From contig NZ_JAFMTA010000001.1 of the NCBI RefSeq assembly GCF_017916515.1, positions 1,849,127 to 1,913,126 of the forward strand: a stretch of 64,000 nucleotides of DNA, in the 5' to 3' direction. Positions 1-10,826 of this stretch are shown one piece after another. Numbering within the stretch: the stretch's first letter is position 1; every line of letters starts with the position of its first letter. The notes under the pieces were generated by a model that saw nothing but the letters and a program-made list of their open reading frames with translations, was not told the DNA's origin and did not search any database. This stretch comes from Naasia sp. SYSU D00948. Lineage in GTDB: Bacteria; Actinomycetota; Actinomycetes; Actinomycetales; Microbacteriaceae. The translations under genes and the position numbers were made by a program.

Positions 1-477
1 GAGGATCGCCCGGGCCGCGGCCCCGACCACGATGCCCTGGAGCAGGGCGGACACGACGAAGCTGAGGGCGAAGACGCCGAGCGCGCCGAGGATCGCGCCC
101 ACGACGGATCCCGCGATGAGCGGCTGCTGGGCCGGGTCGGTCCAGTCGGTGATGCGCGCGAAGCCCGCGAACACGACGACCGCGACGAGGGCGCCCTGCA
201 CGAGCAGCAGCACGAACTGGAGCAGCAGCGAGATGCCGAGGATGCCGACCGCGCGCCGGAGCATCGAGAACGGCGCGAGCAGCAGGGTTCCGAAGCCCAG
301 GGGGCGCAGCGGAACGATCCCCGGCTTGGGCGGCGGCGTCCACCCCTGCCCGCCGGCTCCGGGCGCGTCGTAGATCGACGGCGCGGGCGCGGCAGGGCCC
401 GGCGAGCGCTCGCCGTACCGGGGACGCTGCGGCGCGCCGCCCGGCGACTGCCAGTCGGAGCTTCCCGGATCGGTCAC
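1..477 (-). CDS. Pro-rich N-terminus multi-TM membrane protein (partial)
   Basis: Only the first 159 codons are in the window; the frame is still open at base 1. It begins with GTG at 477 (MTDPGSSDWQSPGG), has a Pro/Gly/Ala-rich cytoplasmic head of about 60 residues (ending in PPPKPGIVPLRPLGFG), then long hydrophobic stretches (around residues 78-103 and 120-150) that look like the first membrane helices of a multi-spanning protein. Actinobacteria often carry such a proline-headed membrane protein (glycerophosphodiesterase-membrane-domain-like) divergent from mtrA. No catalytic motif is visible in the part present, so no function is assigned. It is divergently transcribed from mtrA with about 80 bp between the two starts. 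Confidence 0.75.
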   Translation of the reverse strand, partial: MTDPGSSDWQSPGGAPQRPRYGERSPGPAAPAPSIYDAPGAGGQGWTPPPKPGIVPLRPLGFGTLLLAPFSMLRRAVGILGISLLLQFVLLLVQGALVAVVVFAGFARITDWTDPAQQPLIAGSVVGAILGALGVFALSFVVSALLQGIVVGAAARAIL

Positions 478-544
478 GGGAACATGGTGGCACACCCATG
501 CCGCCGCCTGTTCGCGTTCCGGGGCATGTGTGCGCGCGGCGGAA

Positions 545-550
545 TACACT
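545..550 (+). promoter_or_regulatory. -10 hexamer of mtrA (leaderless type)
   Basis: TACACT lies 9 bases before the mtrA ATG at 560, so transcription would begin at or next to the start codon. No Shine-Dalgarno sequence precedes the ATG, which fits a leaderless mRNA. No convincing -35 box is visible. Confidence 0.45.
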
Positions 551-559
551 GTGGGCACC

Positions 560-1255
560 ATGACCGACACGCCGTCCGGCACCCCGCGCGTCCTCGTCGT
601 CGACGACGACACGGCGCTCGCCGAGATGATCGGGATCGTGCTCCGCAACGAGGGCATCGACCCCGTCTTCTGCGCGGACGGCGGCGAGGCGCTCCCGGTC
701 TTCCGGGAGGCGCGGCCCGACCTCGTCCTCCTCGACCTGATGCTGCCCACCCTGGACGGCATCCAGGTGTGCGAGCGCATCCGTGCCGAGTCCGGCACGC
801 CGATCATCATGCTCACCGCGAAGTCGGACACGACGGACGTCGTGCGCGGGCTCGAGTCCGGCGCGGACGACTACGTGGTGAAGCCGTTCAACCCGAAGGA
901 GCTCGTCGCTCGCATCCGGGCGCGGCTGCGGCCGATCACGCCCGACAACGGGCTCCTGCAGATCGGGGACCTCACGGTCGACGCCGCCGGGCACGAGGTG
1001 CGCCGGGGCGGGGAGCGCATCAGCCTGACCCCTCTCGAGTTCGACCTCCTCCGCACGCTGGCGAGCAAGCCGCAGCAGGTGTTCACGCGGGAGATGCTGC
1101 TCGAGCAGGTGTGGGGCTACCACTACAAGGCGGACACCCGGCTGGTGAACGTCCACGTCCAGCGCCTGCGCGCGAAGGTCGAGGAGGATCCGGAGAACCC
1201 CCGGATCGTGACGACCGTCCGCGGCGTGGGCTACCGCGCCGGCGCTCCCAGCTGA
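560..1255 (+). CDS. mtrA: MtrA response regulator (OmpR/PhoB family)
   Basis: DNA-binding response regulator of the MtrAB two-component system, which in actinobacteria controls cell-wall, division and osmotic-stress genes. The 231-residue protein has an N-terminal receiver domain with the acidic pocket (VLVVDDD, residues 11-17), the phosphoacceptor Asp59 (LVLLDLMLP) and the conserved Lys in LTAKSD. A C-terminal winged helix follows, ending GVGYRAG as in OmpR/PhoB regulators. The ATG at 560 was chosen over an in-frame upstream start at 530 because it gives the family length and fits the -10 box. It is followed 10 bp later by mtrB and then lpqB, the standard operon order. Confidence 0.97.
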   Translation: MTDTPSGTPRVLVVDDDTALAEMIGIVLRNEGIDPVFCADGGEALPVFREARPDLVLLDLMLPTLDGIQVCERIRAESGTPIIMLTAKSDTTDVVRGLESGADDYVVKPFNPKELVARIRARLRPITPDNGLLQIGDLTVDAAGHEVRRGGERISLTPLEFDLLRTLASKPQQVFTREMLLEQVWGYHYKADTRLVNVHVQRLRAKVEEDPENPRIVTTVRGVGYRAGAPS

Positions 1256-1265
1256 TCGGAGAGCC

Positions 1266-2897
1266 GTGACGTCGGGACCGCGCGCGGCCGATCTGCGCCA
1301 CATCCCGCTCGGCATCCGCCTCGCGGGCCTGACGCGCGCGCCGCGCACGATCTACGAGGCGGTCGTCCGCTCCTTCCGCCGGTCCCTCGAGGTGCGGATC
1401 GTCGCCGTCACGGTCCTGCTGTCGGCGATCGCCATGCTCGGCACGGGCACGTACATGACGTACACGATCGGCAACGGCCTCTACGACGCGCGCGTCGAGC
1501 AGGTCACCGAGCAGTCCGCCCGGGCGACCCAGCTCGCGCAGTCCACGTTCGACACGACGACCGCGTCCGACGACAGCGCGCTGAGCCTGCTGCAGCTGTC
1601 GGTCATCGACCGGATCGGCTCGGTCGCGACCAACTACTCGGGCATCGCGTTCCTGCGGGCGCGCGGCACCCAGACGAACTTCGCCCTGCCCGACGTCGTG
1701 CGCGGCGAGGCCGACGACTACGTGAGCGACGACCTGAGGGCCAAGGTGACGTCGGGCCAGGCGGACCAGTACTGGCAGGCGGTGCGCGTGACCGGACCGG
1801 GCGACACGCAGCGGCCCGGCGTGGTCGTCGGCTCGGCCGTCCAGGTGCCCGGGGCAGGGCTCTACGAGCTGTACCTCCTCTACGACCTCTCCGAGGTGCA
1901 GCAGACGCTCACGTTCGTGCAGGGCACCATCGGGGTCGGGGGACTGGCGCTCATCCTGCTCATCGGGGCGGTCACGTGGATCGTCGTGCAGCTCGTCATC
2001 GCGCCGATCCGGATCGCGGCCGAGACGAGCAGCAAGCTGGCCGAGGGGCAGCTGGAGGAGCGGATCCCGGTGCGCGGCGAGGACGTCATCGCGACCCTCG
2101 CGCACTCCTTCAACGAGATGGCGGACGGGCTGCAGCGGCAGATCACCGAGCTCGCCGCGCTGTCCCGCGTGCAGCAGCGGTTCGTCTCCGACGTGTCGCA
2201 CGAGCTGCGGACCCCGCTGACCACCATCCGGCTGGCGGGCGACGTGCTCTACGACGAGCGGGACAAGTTCGAGCCGACGACGGCCCGGACGGCCGAGCTC
2301 CTGCACACGCAGGTGGAGCGGTTCGAGTCCCTTCTCAGCGACCTGCTGGAGATCAGCCGGTACGACGCGGGCGCGGTCGAGCTCGAGCGCGAGCCGGTCA
2401 ACCCGGTGCGCCTCGCGGAAGATGCCATCGACGGCATGCAGTCGCTCGCGGAGCGCAAAGGCAGCGAGCTGCGGCTCGTCGCCCCGGGCGGCTACTTCGA
2501 GGCCGAGCTGGACGCGCGGCGCATCCGCCGGATCCTCCGCAACCTGCTGGCGAACGCCATCGAGCACGGTGAGGGGAACCCGATCGACGTCATCGTCGAC
2601 AGCAACGAGACCGCCGTCGCGATCGCGGTCCGCGACCACGGCGTCGGCATGAACCGCGTGGACGCACAGCGCGTGTTCGACCGGTTCTGGCGGGCCGACC
2701 CCTCGCGCAAGCGCACGACCGGCGGGACCGGGCTCGGCCTCGCGATCTCGCTCGAGGACGCGGCGCTGCACGGCGGAGTCCTCGACGTCTGGTCGGAGCC
2801 GGGACAGGGGTCCTGCTTCCGGCTGACCCTTCCGCGCCATCCCGGCACACCCGTCGAGTCGTCCCCGGTCGCGTTCCCGTCCGAGGAGGAGCGATGA
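1266..2897 (+). CDS. mtrB: MtrB sensor histidine kinase
   Basis: Membrane histidine kinase partner of MtrA. The 543-residue protein has a first TM helix near residues 40-62, an extracytoplasmic region, a second TM near 220-245 (GLALILLIGAVTWIVV), a HAMP linker, the HisKA box with the phospho-His (SDVSHELRTPLTTIR), and an HATPase domain with N box (NLLANAIEHGEG), G1 (DHGVGMN) and G2 (GGTGLGLAIS). GTG start at 1266. Its TGA (2895-2897) overlaps the lpqB ATG by four bases, which indicates translational coupling. Confidence 0.97.
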   Translation: MTSGPRAADLRHIPLGIRLAGLTRAPRTIYEAVVRSFRRSLEVRIVAVTVLLSAIAMLGTGTYMTYTIGNGLYDARVEQVTEQSARATQLAQSTFDTTTASDDSALSLLQLSVIDRIGSVATNYSGIAFLRARGTQTNFALPDVVRGEADDYVSDDLRAKVTSGQADQYWQAVRVTGPGDTQRPGVVVGSAVQVPGAGLYELYLLYDLSEVQQTLTFVQGTIGVGGLALILLIGAVTWIVVQLVIAPIRIAAETSSKLAEGQLEERIPVRGEDVIATLAHSFNEMADGLQRQITELAALSRVQQRFVSDVSHELRTPLTTIRLAGDVLYDERDKFEPTTARTAELLHTQVERFESLLSDLLEISRYDAGAVELEREPVNPVRLAEDAIDGMQSLAERKGSELRLVAPGGYFEAELDARRIRRILRNLLANAIEHGEGNPIDVIVDSNETAVAIAVRDHGVGMNRVDAQRVFDRFWRADPSRKRTTGGTGLGLAISLEDAALHGGVLDVWSEPGQGSCFRLTLPRHPGTPVESSPVAFPSEEER

Positions 2898-4579
2898 GGG
2901 CGGCCCGGGCTCTGCGGTCGGCCCTCGCGGCCGCGGTCGTCGCGCTGCTCGCGGCCTGCGCGTCGATCCCGTCCAGCGGCCCGGTGCACGAGGGGAATCC
3001 CGTCGACACGGGCGACGACCTCGGCTTCGACTTCCGACCGCAGGGACCGGAGGAGGGGGACACCCCGATCGACATCCTGTCCGGCTTCATCGCGGCGGGC
3101 GCCGGCCCCCAGGACAACTACGGCGTCGCGCGGCAGTTCCTGACCCGGGAGCTGGCCCGCGAGTGGGATCCCGGGGCGGGCGTCCTCATCCACTCCCGCG
3201 CGGTGACGACGCTGCAGGACAGCGACACCGCGCTGCGCCTGCTCGTGCCCGCGACCGGATCGGTGGACGCGACCGGGAGGTACGACGAGTTCGCGAACCC
3301 GGTGCCCCTGGAGCTGCCCTTCGGGTTCGTCCAGGAGGGCGGCGAGTGGCGGATCAGCCAGGCGCCGGACGGCACGGTCCTCGCGACCGCGATCTTCGAC
3401 CGGCTCTTCGCCCAGCGCTCCCTCTACTTCTACGACCCCACGTTCACCTACCTCGTCCCCGACCTGCGCTGGTTCCCGACGACGGCGGACGCCATGACCC
3501 GGATCGTCGAGGCGCTGCTCGCGGGGCCGTCCGAGCCGCTCGCGCCGCCCGTCCTGGCCACGGCCTTCCCGGAAGGGGTGCGGCTGGAGCAGCAGTCGGT
3601 GACGGAGACGGGCGGCACCGCGACGGTCGAGCTGAACAACGCGGTCGTCCAGGCGGACGGCCAGACCCGGCAGTGGATGCTCTACCAGCTGGAGCGGACC
3701 CTCGTCGGCGGCTCCATCCTGTCGGTCCGGATCAGCGTGGACGACACGCCTCTCGAGGTGCCCGACTTCCCCTCCGGCAGCGAGCCCGTCGTGCAGCCGG
3801 TCGTGAACCCGAGCGCCCTCGTCGGCCGCAGCGGCTCCTTCGGGTTCCTGTCCGGCAACGACCTCACCCCGCTCAACGGGTTCAGCGAGACCGTGTCGGC
3901 CCTGGCGCCTACTGCCGGGGTCTACTCGGCCGAGCTGGACCTCGCCGCCGTGCTCGCCGGCGACGGCAAGGTGTACGCGGTTCCCCGCGGCGAGCCGGCC
4001 GTCGCGCTGGACAGCAGGCAGGGCCTTCTCGCGCCGGCGCTCGACGCGGAGGGCTTCGTCTGGACGGTGCCCGGCGGGTCGCCGGGCGAGCTCGCGGTGT
4101 CGCGGCTCGGCGGCGACTCGGGCCTCGTCGCCGCGCAGTGGGGCGACGCGACCCGCATCGTCTCGATCGCGGTGTCGCGGGACTCCACCCGTCTCCTCAC
4201 GCTGCTGGAGACGCCCGCCGGACCCGCGCTCCGGGTCTACGGCATCGTGCGGGACTCGGGGCTGCCGACCGCGCTCTCGGCGACGTGGTTCGACCTCGTC
4301 CCGCCGGGACCCACGGCGGTCACCGCGACCTGGGTGAGCGACACCACGGTCGCGAGCCTGGGCCGCTCTGCGGACGGGGCGCCCCTCGTCACGACTCAGC
4401 AGATCGGCGGTCGACGCCTCGACAGCACGTCCGCGGTCAGCGACGCGGTCGCCCTGGTGGGCGGCAACGGGCTGAGCGGCCTGCGCATCCTGGAGTCCGA
4501 CGGCGACCTCCTCGTGCTGCGCGGCACGGCGTGGCAGCCCACGGCGACCGAGGTCGGCTTCCTCGCGACCCAGCAGTAG
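2894..4579 (+). CDS. lpqB: LpqB lipoprotein
   Basis: Lipoprotein that in mycobacteria interacts with the MtrB sensor and modulates MtrA phosphorylation. The 561-residue protein has a lipoprotein signal peptide with lipobox LLAAC (Cys22), then a GerMN-like region around residues 190-300 and a C-terminal beta-propeller-like region that characterises LpqB. It is the third gene of the mtrA-mtrB-lpqB operon and overlaps mtrB by 4 nt. The interaction role comes from knowledge of the mycobacterial protein; the sequence shows the lipobox, length and position. Confidence 0.95.
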   Translation: MRAARALRSALAAAVVALLAACASIPSSGPVHEGNPVDTGDDLGFDFRPQGPEEGDTPIDILSGFIAAGAGPQDNYGVARQFLTRELAREWDPGAGVLIHSRAVTTLQDSDTALRLLVPATGSVDATGRYDEFANPVPLELPFGFVQEGGEWRISQAPDGTVLATAIFDRLFAQRSLYFYDPTFTYLVPDLRWFPTTADAMTRIVEALLAGPSEPLAPPVLATAFPEGVRLEQQSVTETGGTATVELNNAVVQADGQTRQWMLYQLERTLVGGSILSVRISVDDTPLEVPDFPSGSEPVVQPVVNPSALVGRSGSFGFLSGNDLTPLNGFSETVSALAPTAGVYSAELDLAAVLAGDGKVYAVPRGEPAVALDSRQGLLAPALDAEGFVWTVPGGSPGELAVSRLGGDSGLVAAQWGDATRIVSIAVSRDSTRLLTLLETPAGPALRVYGIVRDSGLPTALSATWFDLVPPGPTAVTATWVSDTTVASLGRSADGAPLVTTQQIGGRRLDSTSAVSDAVALVGGNGLSGLRILESDGDLLVLRGTAWQPTATEVGFLATQQ

Positions 4580-4669
4580 GTCGCCCTCCCCGACCCCGGG
4601 CCGCTGCCCGCGGTCCACTGATCGCGCAGCGCCCGATCTCGCGGCCGCGCGCGGCGGCAGACTTCCGCC

Positions 4670-6013
4670 ATGCCGCCGATCGGCTCCCTCTCCGCCGCCC
4701 TCGCCGCCGCCCTCGCCCTCGTCCTGCCGCTGCAGTGCGCCGGGTGCGGAACGCCCGACCTCGCGCTGTGCCCCGCCTGCCGCGCGGAGCTGGAGCAGCC
4801 CGTCGGGGTGCGCGACCTCGGCGGCGGACTCAGGGTCTGGAGCGCGGCGAGGTACGAGGGAGCGGTGGCGCGGACGCTCGCCGCCTTCAAGGACGGGGGA
4901 GCGACCGCACCGGCTCCCGTGCTCGCGGCCGCGCTCCGGCGAGCGCTGGTCGCCGCGGTCGCCGGACTTCCGGAGGACCAGGGGCGGATCCTCCTCGTGC
5001 CGGTGCCGAGCTGGGGTCGCGCCACCCGCCGCCGCGGCTACCTCCCGCTCGACGTGATCGCCCGCGCGGGCGCGCTCCCGCTGTCACGCTCGCTCCGGCA
5101 CGTGCGCGAGGTCCGCGACCAGGCCGGGCTGCCCGCGTCAGAGCGCGGCGCCAACCTCGCCGGCAGCATGACGGCCCTCCCCTCCGTCCGGGGCGGCGAG
5201 GCGCTCCTCCTCGACGACGTCGTGACGACCGGGAGCACGCTTCGGGAGGCTGCGCGGGCGCTGGGCGACGCGGGCGCCCGCGTGCTCGGCGCCGCCACGA
5301 TCGCCTCGACCCCCAGTTCCCGGAACGCACGGCCGCCGCCGTGGACGAGGGCGAACATCGCGGGGGCAACCCCGGTGACAGGAGCGGGTGGCGGGGTTAT
5401 GGTCGGGTCCAAGGCGTTCCAGTTCGCCCGCCCTCGACGCGAAGCGACTCCGGACCCTTCGGGTCGGGGAACTCCCCTAGGGGCGACGCGCCGCGATCCC
5501 GGGAGGTCAGTATGGACATCACCGTCATCGGTCGCAATTGCGGAATCACGGATCGATTCCGCGCCCACGTCGACGAGAAGGTCGAGAAGATCACTCAGCT
5601 CGCCGACCGTGCCCAGTCGTTCGAGGTGCGCCTGTGCCGCCACCACGAGACCAACGGCAACGCCGGCGATGACCGGGTGGAGCTCACGCTCATCGGGCCG
5701 GGCCCGATCGTGCGGGCCGAGGCGGGAGCCCCCGACAAGTACGCGGCCTTCGATTTGGCCTTCGACAAGCTCCTCGAACGGCTCCGCCGAGCGCGGGACA
5801 AGAGGAAGGTCCATCGAGGGCAGCATCGGCCGCCGACCGTCCGCGCGGTCGATCACCACGACTTCCGGCTCGCCGACGTCGTGCCGACCGACGCCGAGAC
5901 GCTGCGCCGCATCGACCCGAAGACCGGGTCGATCGACTCCGCCCCGGAGAGCACGCCGGCTGCCGAGTCCGAGGACGAGCCGCTCGGCTACGACGGCTAC
6001 TCGCCGGTCGTGA
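4670..6013 (+). CDS. comF: ComF-family phosphoribosyltransferase, no stop at the expected end
   Basis: Recognisable ComF protein: an N-terminal four-cysteine zinc-ribbon-like motif (C23, C26, C34, C37) followed by a type I phosphoribosyltransferase fold with the PRPP loop LLLDDVVTTGST near residue 185. ComF proteins are linked to DNA uptake and recombination in other bacteria. The conserved part ends near base 5,330 (AATIASTP), the usual C-terminus of the family. The frame nevertheless stays open to 6013, running out of frame across more than half of hpf. Either the natural stop was lost, a frameshift or sequencing error is present (another frame has TGA at 5376-5378), or the protein carries a non-conserved tail. 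Treat everything after about 5,380 as unproven. Confidence 0.7.
   Translation: MPPIGSLSAALAAALALVLPLQCAGCGTPDLALCPACRAELEQPVGVRDLGGGLRVWSAARYEGAVARTLAAFKDGGATAPAPVLAAALRRALVAAVAGLPEDQGRILLVPVPSWGRATRRRGYLPLDVIARAGALPLSRSLRHVREVRDQAGLPASERGANLAGSMTALPSVRGGEALLLDDVVTTGSTLREAARALGDAGARVLGAATIASTPSSRNARPPPWTRANIAGATPVTGAGGGVMVGSKAFQFARPRREATPDPSGRGTPLGATRRDPGRSVWTSPSSVAIAESRIDSAPTSTRRSRRSLSSPTVPSRSRCACAATTRPTATPAMTGWSSRSSGRARSCGPRREPPTSTRPSIWPSTSSSNGSAERGTRGRSIEGSIGRRPSARSITTTSGSPTSCRPTPRRCAASTRRPGRSTPPRRARRLPSPRTSRSATTATRRS
5375..5403 (+). promoter_or_regulatory. Candidate sigma-70-type promoter for hpf
   Basis: GTGACA (5375-5380, 5/6 match to the -35 consensus), a 17-bp spacer and TATGGT (5398-5403, 4/6 match to the -10). 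It lies inside the long comF frame, about 110 bp before the hpf start, and would let hpf be expressed independently of mtrAB-lpqB-comF. Confidence 0.45.
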
Positions 6014-6234
6014 TCCGGCGCAAGGTGTTCGCCTCCACGCCCATGACGGTGGACGACGCCCTCTACTACATGGAGCTCGTCGGCCACGACTTCTACCTGT
6101 TCATGGACGCCGAGACCGGGCGGCCGAGCGTGGTGTACCGGCGCAAGGGCTGGGACTACGGGCTCATCGGCCTGGACGAGTCCGCCCAGGAGGTCCAGGA
6201 GGCGGTGACAGCCGCGCGCGCCTTCCGCCGCTGA
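5512..6234 (+). CDS. hpf: Long-form ribosome hibernation promoting factor
   Basis: Binds the 30S decoding region in stationary phase or stress and dimerises ribosomes into 100S particles. The 240-residue protein has the N-terminal HPF/RaiA fold (MDITVIGRNCGITDRF onward, about residues 1-110), a variable linker, and the C-terminal dimerisation domain (VIRRKVFASTPMTVDDALYYMELVGHD, from about residue 165) that defines the long form. The ATG at 5512 is preceded by GGGAGG (5501-5506). A strong hairpin follows the stop. Order comF-hpf-secA matches other actinobacteria. Confidence 0.95.
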   Translation: MDITVIGRNCGITDRFRAHVDEKVEKITQLADRAQSFEVRLCRHHETNGNAGDDRVELTLIGPGPIVRAEAGAPDKYAAFDLAFDKLLERLRRARDKRKVHRGQHRPPTVRAVDHHDFRLADVVPTDAETLRRIDPKTGSIDSAPESTPAAESEDEPLGYDGYSPVVIRRKVFASTPMTVDDALYYMELVGHDFYLFMDAETGRPSVVYRRKGWDYGLIGLDESAQEVQEAVTAARAFRR

Positions 6235-6241
6235 TTCCCGA

Positions 6242-6270
6242 GGACGGGCGGGAACGCTTCCCGCCCGTCC
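6242..6270 (+). terminator. Hairpin after hpf
   Basis: Perfect 13-bp inverted repeat, GGACGGGCGGGAA (6242-6254) and TTCCCGCCCGTCC (6258-6270), with a 3-nt loop, starting 8 bp after the hpf stop. There is no long T run, which is common for GC-rich actinobacterial terminators. Confidence 0.7.
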
Positions 6271-6273
6271 TGG

Positions 6274-6300
6274 GTAACGACCGAATAACGTTGCTACCAT
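6274..6300 (+). promoter_or_regulatory. secA upstream region: GTAAC-N6-ATAAC site and -10-like TACCAT
   Basis: Between the hpf hairpin and secA, GTAAC (6274-6278) and ATAAC (6285-6289) are separated by exactly six bases, like the direct-repeat sites described for MtrA in actinomycetes. A possible -10 hexamer TACCAT (6295-6300) follows. Its assignment as the secA promoter and MtrA site is inference. Confidence 0.3.
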
Positions 6301-6351
6301 GGGCGGCTGCGCGGCGGACAGCCGTGCAGCCAACGCATTGGAGACGACTCG

Positions 6352-9234
<2,883 letters not shown>

Positions 9235-9337
9235 CCCCGGCAGGACCGCTCCCACGGCGCGGCGCGCGCTCTGACAGGATCGGCGCGTCCGTGTCGAGGG
9301 GTGGTCGCGTGGCGGCGCACCGTGCTTCGGTGTGCCC

Positions 9338-10162
9338 ATGACCCTCGTCGCCCCCGTCCGATCCGGCATCTCCCTCGACTCCGTCGATCCCGACTCGACG
9401 CCCGGCTTCACGGGCGCGAAGGCCGAGGGGCGCCGCGCGCTCGCCGAGGGCGGGCTCGTGCTCGCGGAGCTCCAGGAGCGCCTCTGGGCGGCGAGCCGCG
9501 CCGGCGACACCCGCCGGGTCCTGCTGCTGCTGCAGGCGATGGACACGGCCGGCAAGGGCGGCATCATCCGGCACGTCGTCGGTCAGGTGGACCCGCAGGG
9601 CGTCACGCTGCACGCCTTCAAGGCGCCGACGGAGGAGGAGCGCGCGCACCACTTCCTCTGGCGGGTCCGGCGGCACCTGCCGACTCCCGGCCGCATCGGC
9701 GTCTTCGACCGCTCGCACTACGAGGACGTCCTCATCGCCCGGGTGCGCAGCCTGGTGACGCCGGACGTCCTCGAGCAGCGCTATCGCGAGATCCTCGAGT
9801 TCGAGCGCGAGATCACCGAGAGCGGGACCACCCTGCTCAAGGTCATGCTCCACATCTCGCCCGAGGAGCAGAAGGTCCGCCTGCAGGAGCGGCTCGACCG
9901 GCCCGACAAGCACTGGAAGTACAACCCGGGCGACGTCGACGAGCGCCGGCTGTGGCCGCACTACATGGAGGCGTACGAGATCGCGCTGAACCGCACCTCG
10001 ACGCCGGAGGCGCCCTGGCACGTGGTGCCCGCGAACAAGAAGTGGTTCGCGCGGCTGGCCGTCCAGGATCTGCTCCTCGACGCGCTCCGGCGCATCGACC
10101 CCCAGTGGCCGAAGGCCGACTTCGACGTCGAGGCGGAGAAGGCGCGTCTCGCCGCCACCTGA
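9338..10162 (+). CDS. PPK2-family polyphosphate kinase
   Basis: Polyphosphate:nucleotide phosphotransferase, which moves phosphate between polyphosphate and nucleoside mono- or diphosphates. The 274-residue single-domain protein has Walker A AMDTAGKGG (about 67-75), a Walker B/lid segment with FDRSHYEDV (about 129-137), and the C-terminal KYNPGD and WHVVPANKKWFARL motifs typical of PPK2. The ATG at 9338 was preferred to an in-frame GTG 6 bp upstream. Nucleotide preference (AMP or NDP) cannot be decided from sequence alone. It converges with the Rv3235-like gene, 9 bp apart. Confidence 0.92.
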   Translation: MTLVAPVRSGISLDSVDPDSTPGFTGAKAEGRRALAEGGLVLAELQERLWAASRAGDTRRVLLLLQAMDTAGKGGIIRHVVGQVDPQGVTLHAFKAPTEEERAHHFLWRVRRHLPTPGRIGVFDRSHYEDVLIARVRSLVTPDVLEQRYREILEFEREITESGTTLLKVMLHISPEEQKVRLQERLDRPDKHWKYNPGDVDERRLWPHYMEAYEIALNRTSTPEAPWHVVPANKKWFARLAVQDLLLDALRRIDPQWPKADFDVEAEKARLAAT

Positions 10163-10171
10163 GGCGGCGAG

Positions 10172-10609
10172 TCAGAGCACGTGGATCGCGGTCGCCCGCC
10201 AGCGGGAGTCGAGGCCCTCGAGGCGGAGCGCGACGGCGCGCGAGCGGGCGCGTCCGCGCACCGTGACCGTGGCCTCGATGACGCCGTCCCGGGGCGAGCA
10301 GACGTGGGTCGACCCGATCGTGAAGACCGGCCGAGCGACCGCCTGGTTCTTGACGGAGCGGGCGCGGCTCGCGAGGACCACGCGCTTCAGCAGGTGCCGG
10401 TACACGTCCTCGTCGACCCACCGTCCGATCTGCTCCAGCTCGCGGGCGCCCGCGAGGATCTCGATGACGCACCGCGTGAGGTTCTCGAGGAGCGGCACCG
10501 GATCGGGCAGGGCCGACGCGGAGGTCGGCTGCGGTCCGAAGTAGTCGTCGGGAACGAGCGTCCGGGGCGCGCGCTGCGCTGGGGGGACGACAGGGACGGG
10601 TGAGCTCAT
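10172..10609 (-). CDS. Rv3235-family protein
   Basis: 145-residue soluble protein of the Rv3235 family, a conserved actinobacterial group found near secA with no established function. The N-terminal 45 residues are proline-rich. The conserved C-terminal part (LTRCVIEILAGARELEQIGRW through RALALRLEGL-like, ending RWRATAIHVL) resembles a small alpha+beta cystatin-like fold. ATG at 10609 with GGAG 7 nt upstream. It is divergent from the gene at 10827 across a 217-bp region carrying two DnaA-box-like sequences. Confidence 0.8.
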   Translation of the reverse strand: MSSPVPVVPPAQRAPRTLVPDDYFGPQPTSASALPDPVPLLENLTRCVIEILAGARELEQIGRWVDEDVYRHLLKRVVLASRARSVKNQAVARPVFTIGSTHVCSPRDGVIEATVTVRGRARSRAVALRLEGLDSRWRATAIHVL

Positions 10610-10741
10610 GGCGACTCCATCAGGGCGGACGGATCGGGTGTGTCGCCGTTGTCTCGGGGGTCGGGTACCCCCCGAACGGGTGTCAACGGTGCGCGTTACT
10701 CAACCAGTCGCCGGCCGCCGATGTCCATGGACCGCGCGATT

Positions 10742-10788
10742 TGTGGATAAGTGTGCGAGAGGGCGCTCGGTGGGCCCGGTGTGGACAA
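10742..10788 (-). promoter_or_regulatory. Two DnaA-box-like 9-mers
   Basis: TGTGGATAA at 10742-10750 is the complement of the consensus box TTATCCACA. TGTGGACAA at 10780-10788 is the complement of TTGTCCACA, the form favoured in high-GC actinobacteria. Both have the same orientation, 38 bp apart, in a divergent intergenic region. No dnaA/dnaN or gyrase genes are nearby, so this is not the chromosomal origin; a DnaA-regulated promoter or titration site is possible. Confidence 0.45.
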
Positions 10789-10814
10789 GCACGGACCCGT
10801 CCGGCACCGGCGAC

Positions 10815-10820
10815 TACCCT
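10815..10820 (+). promoter_or_regulatory. -10 hexamer for the gene at 10827
   Basis: TACCCT ends 6 bp before the ATG at 10827, the geometry of a leaderless transcript. No Shine-Dalgarno sequence is present. Confidence 0.4.
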
Positions 10821-10826
10821 GCGCGC

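Noticed and set aside
4670-6013. Treating ComF as a genuine 447-residue fusion with a second functional domain
   Set aside because: Past residue 220 the translation is Arg/Ser/Pro-rich out-of-frame hpf sequence and carries no domain features.
10742-10788. Chromosomal origin of replication
   Set aside because: Only two boxes, no AT-rich unwinding region, and no dnaA, dnaN or gyrase genes nearby.
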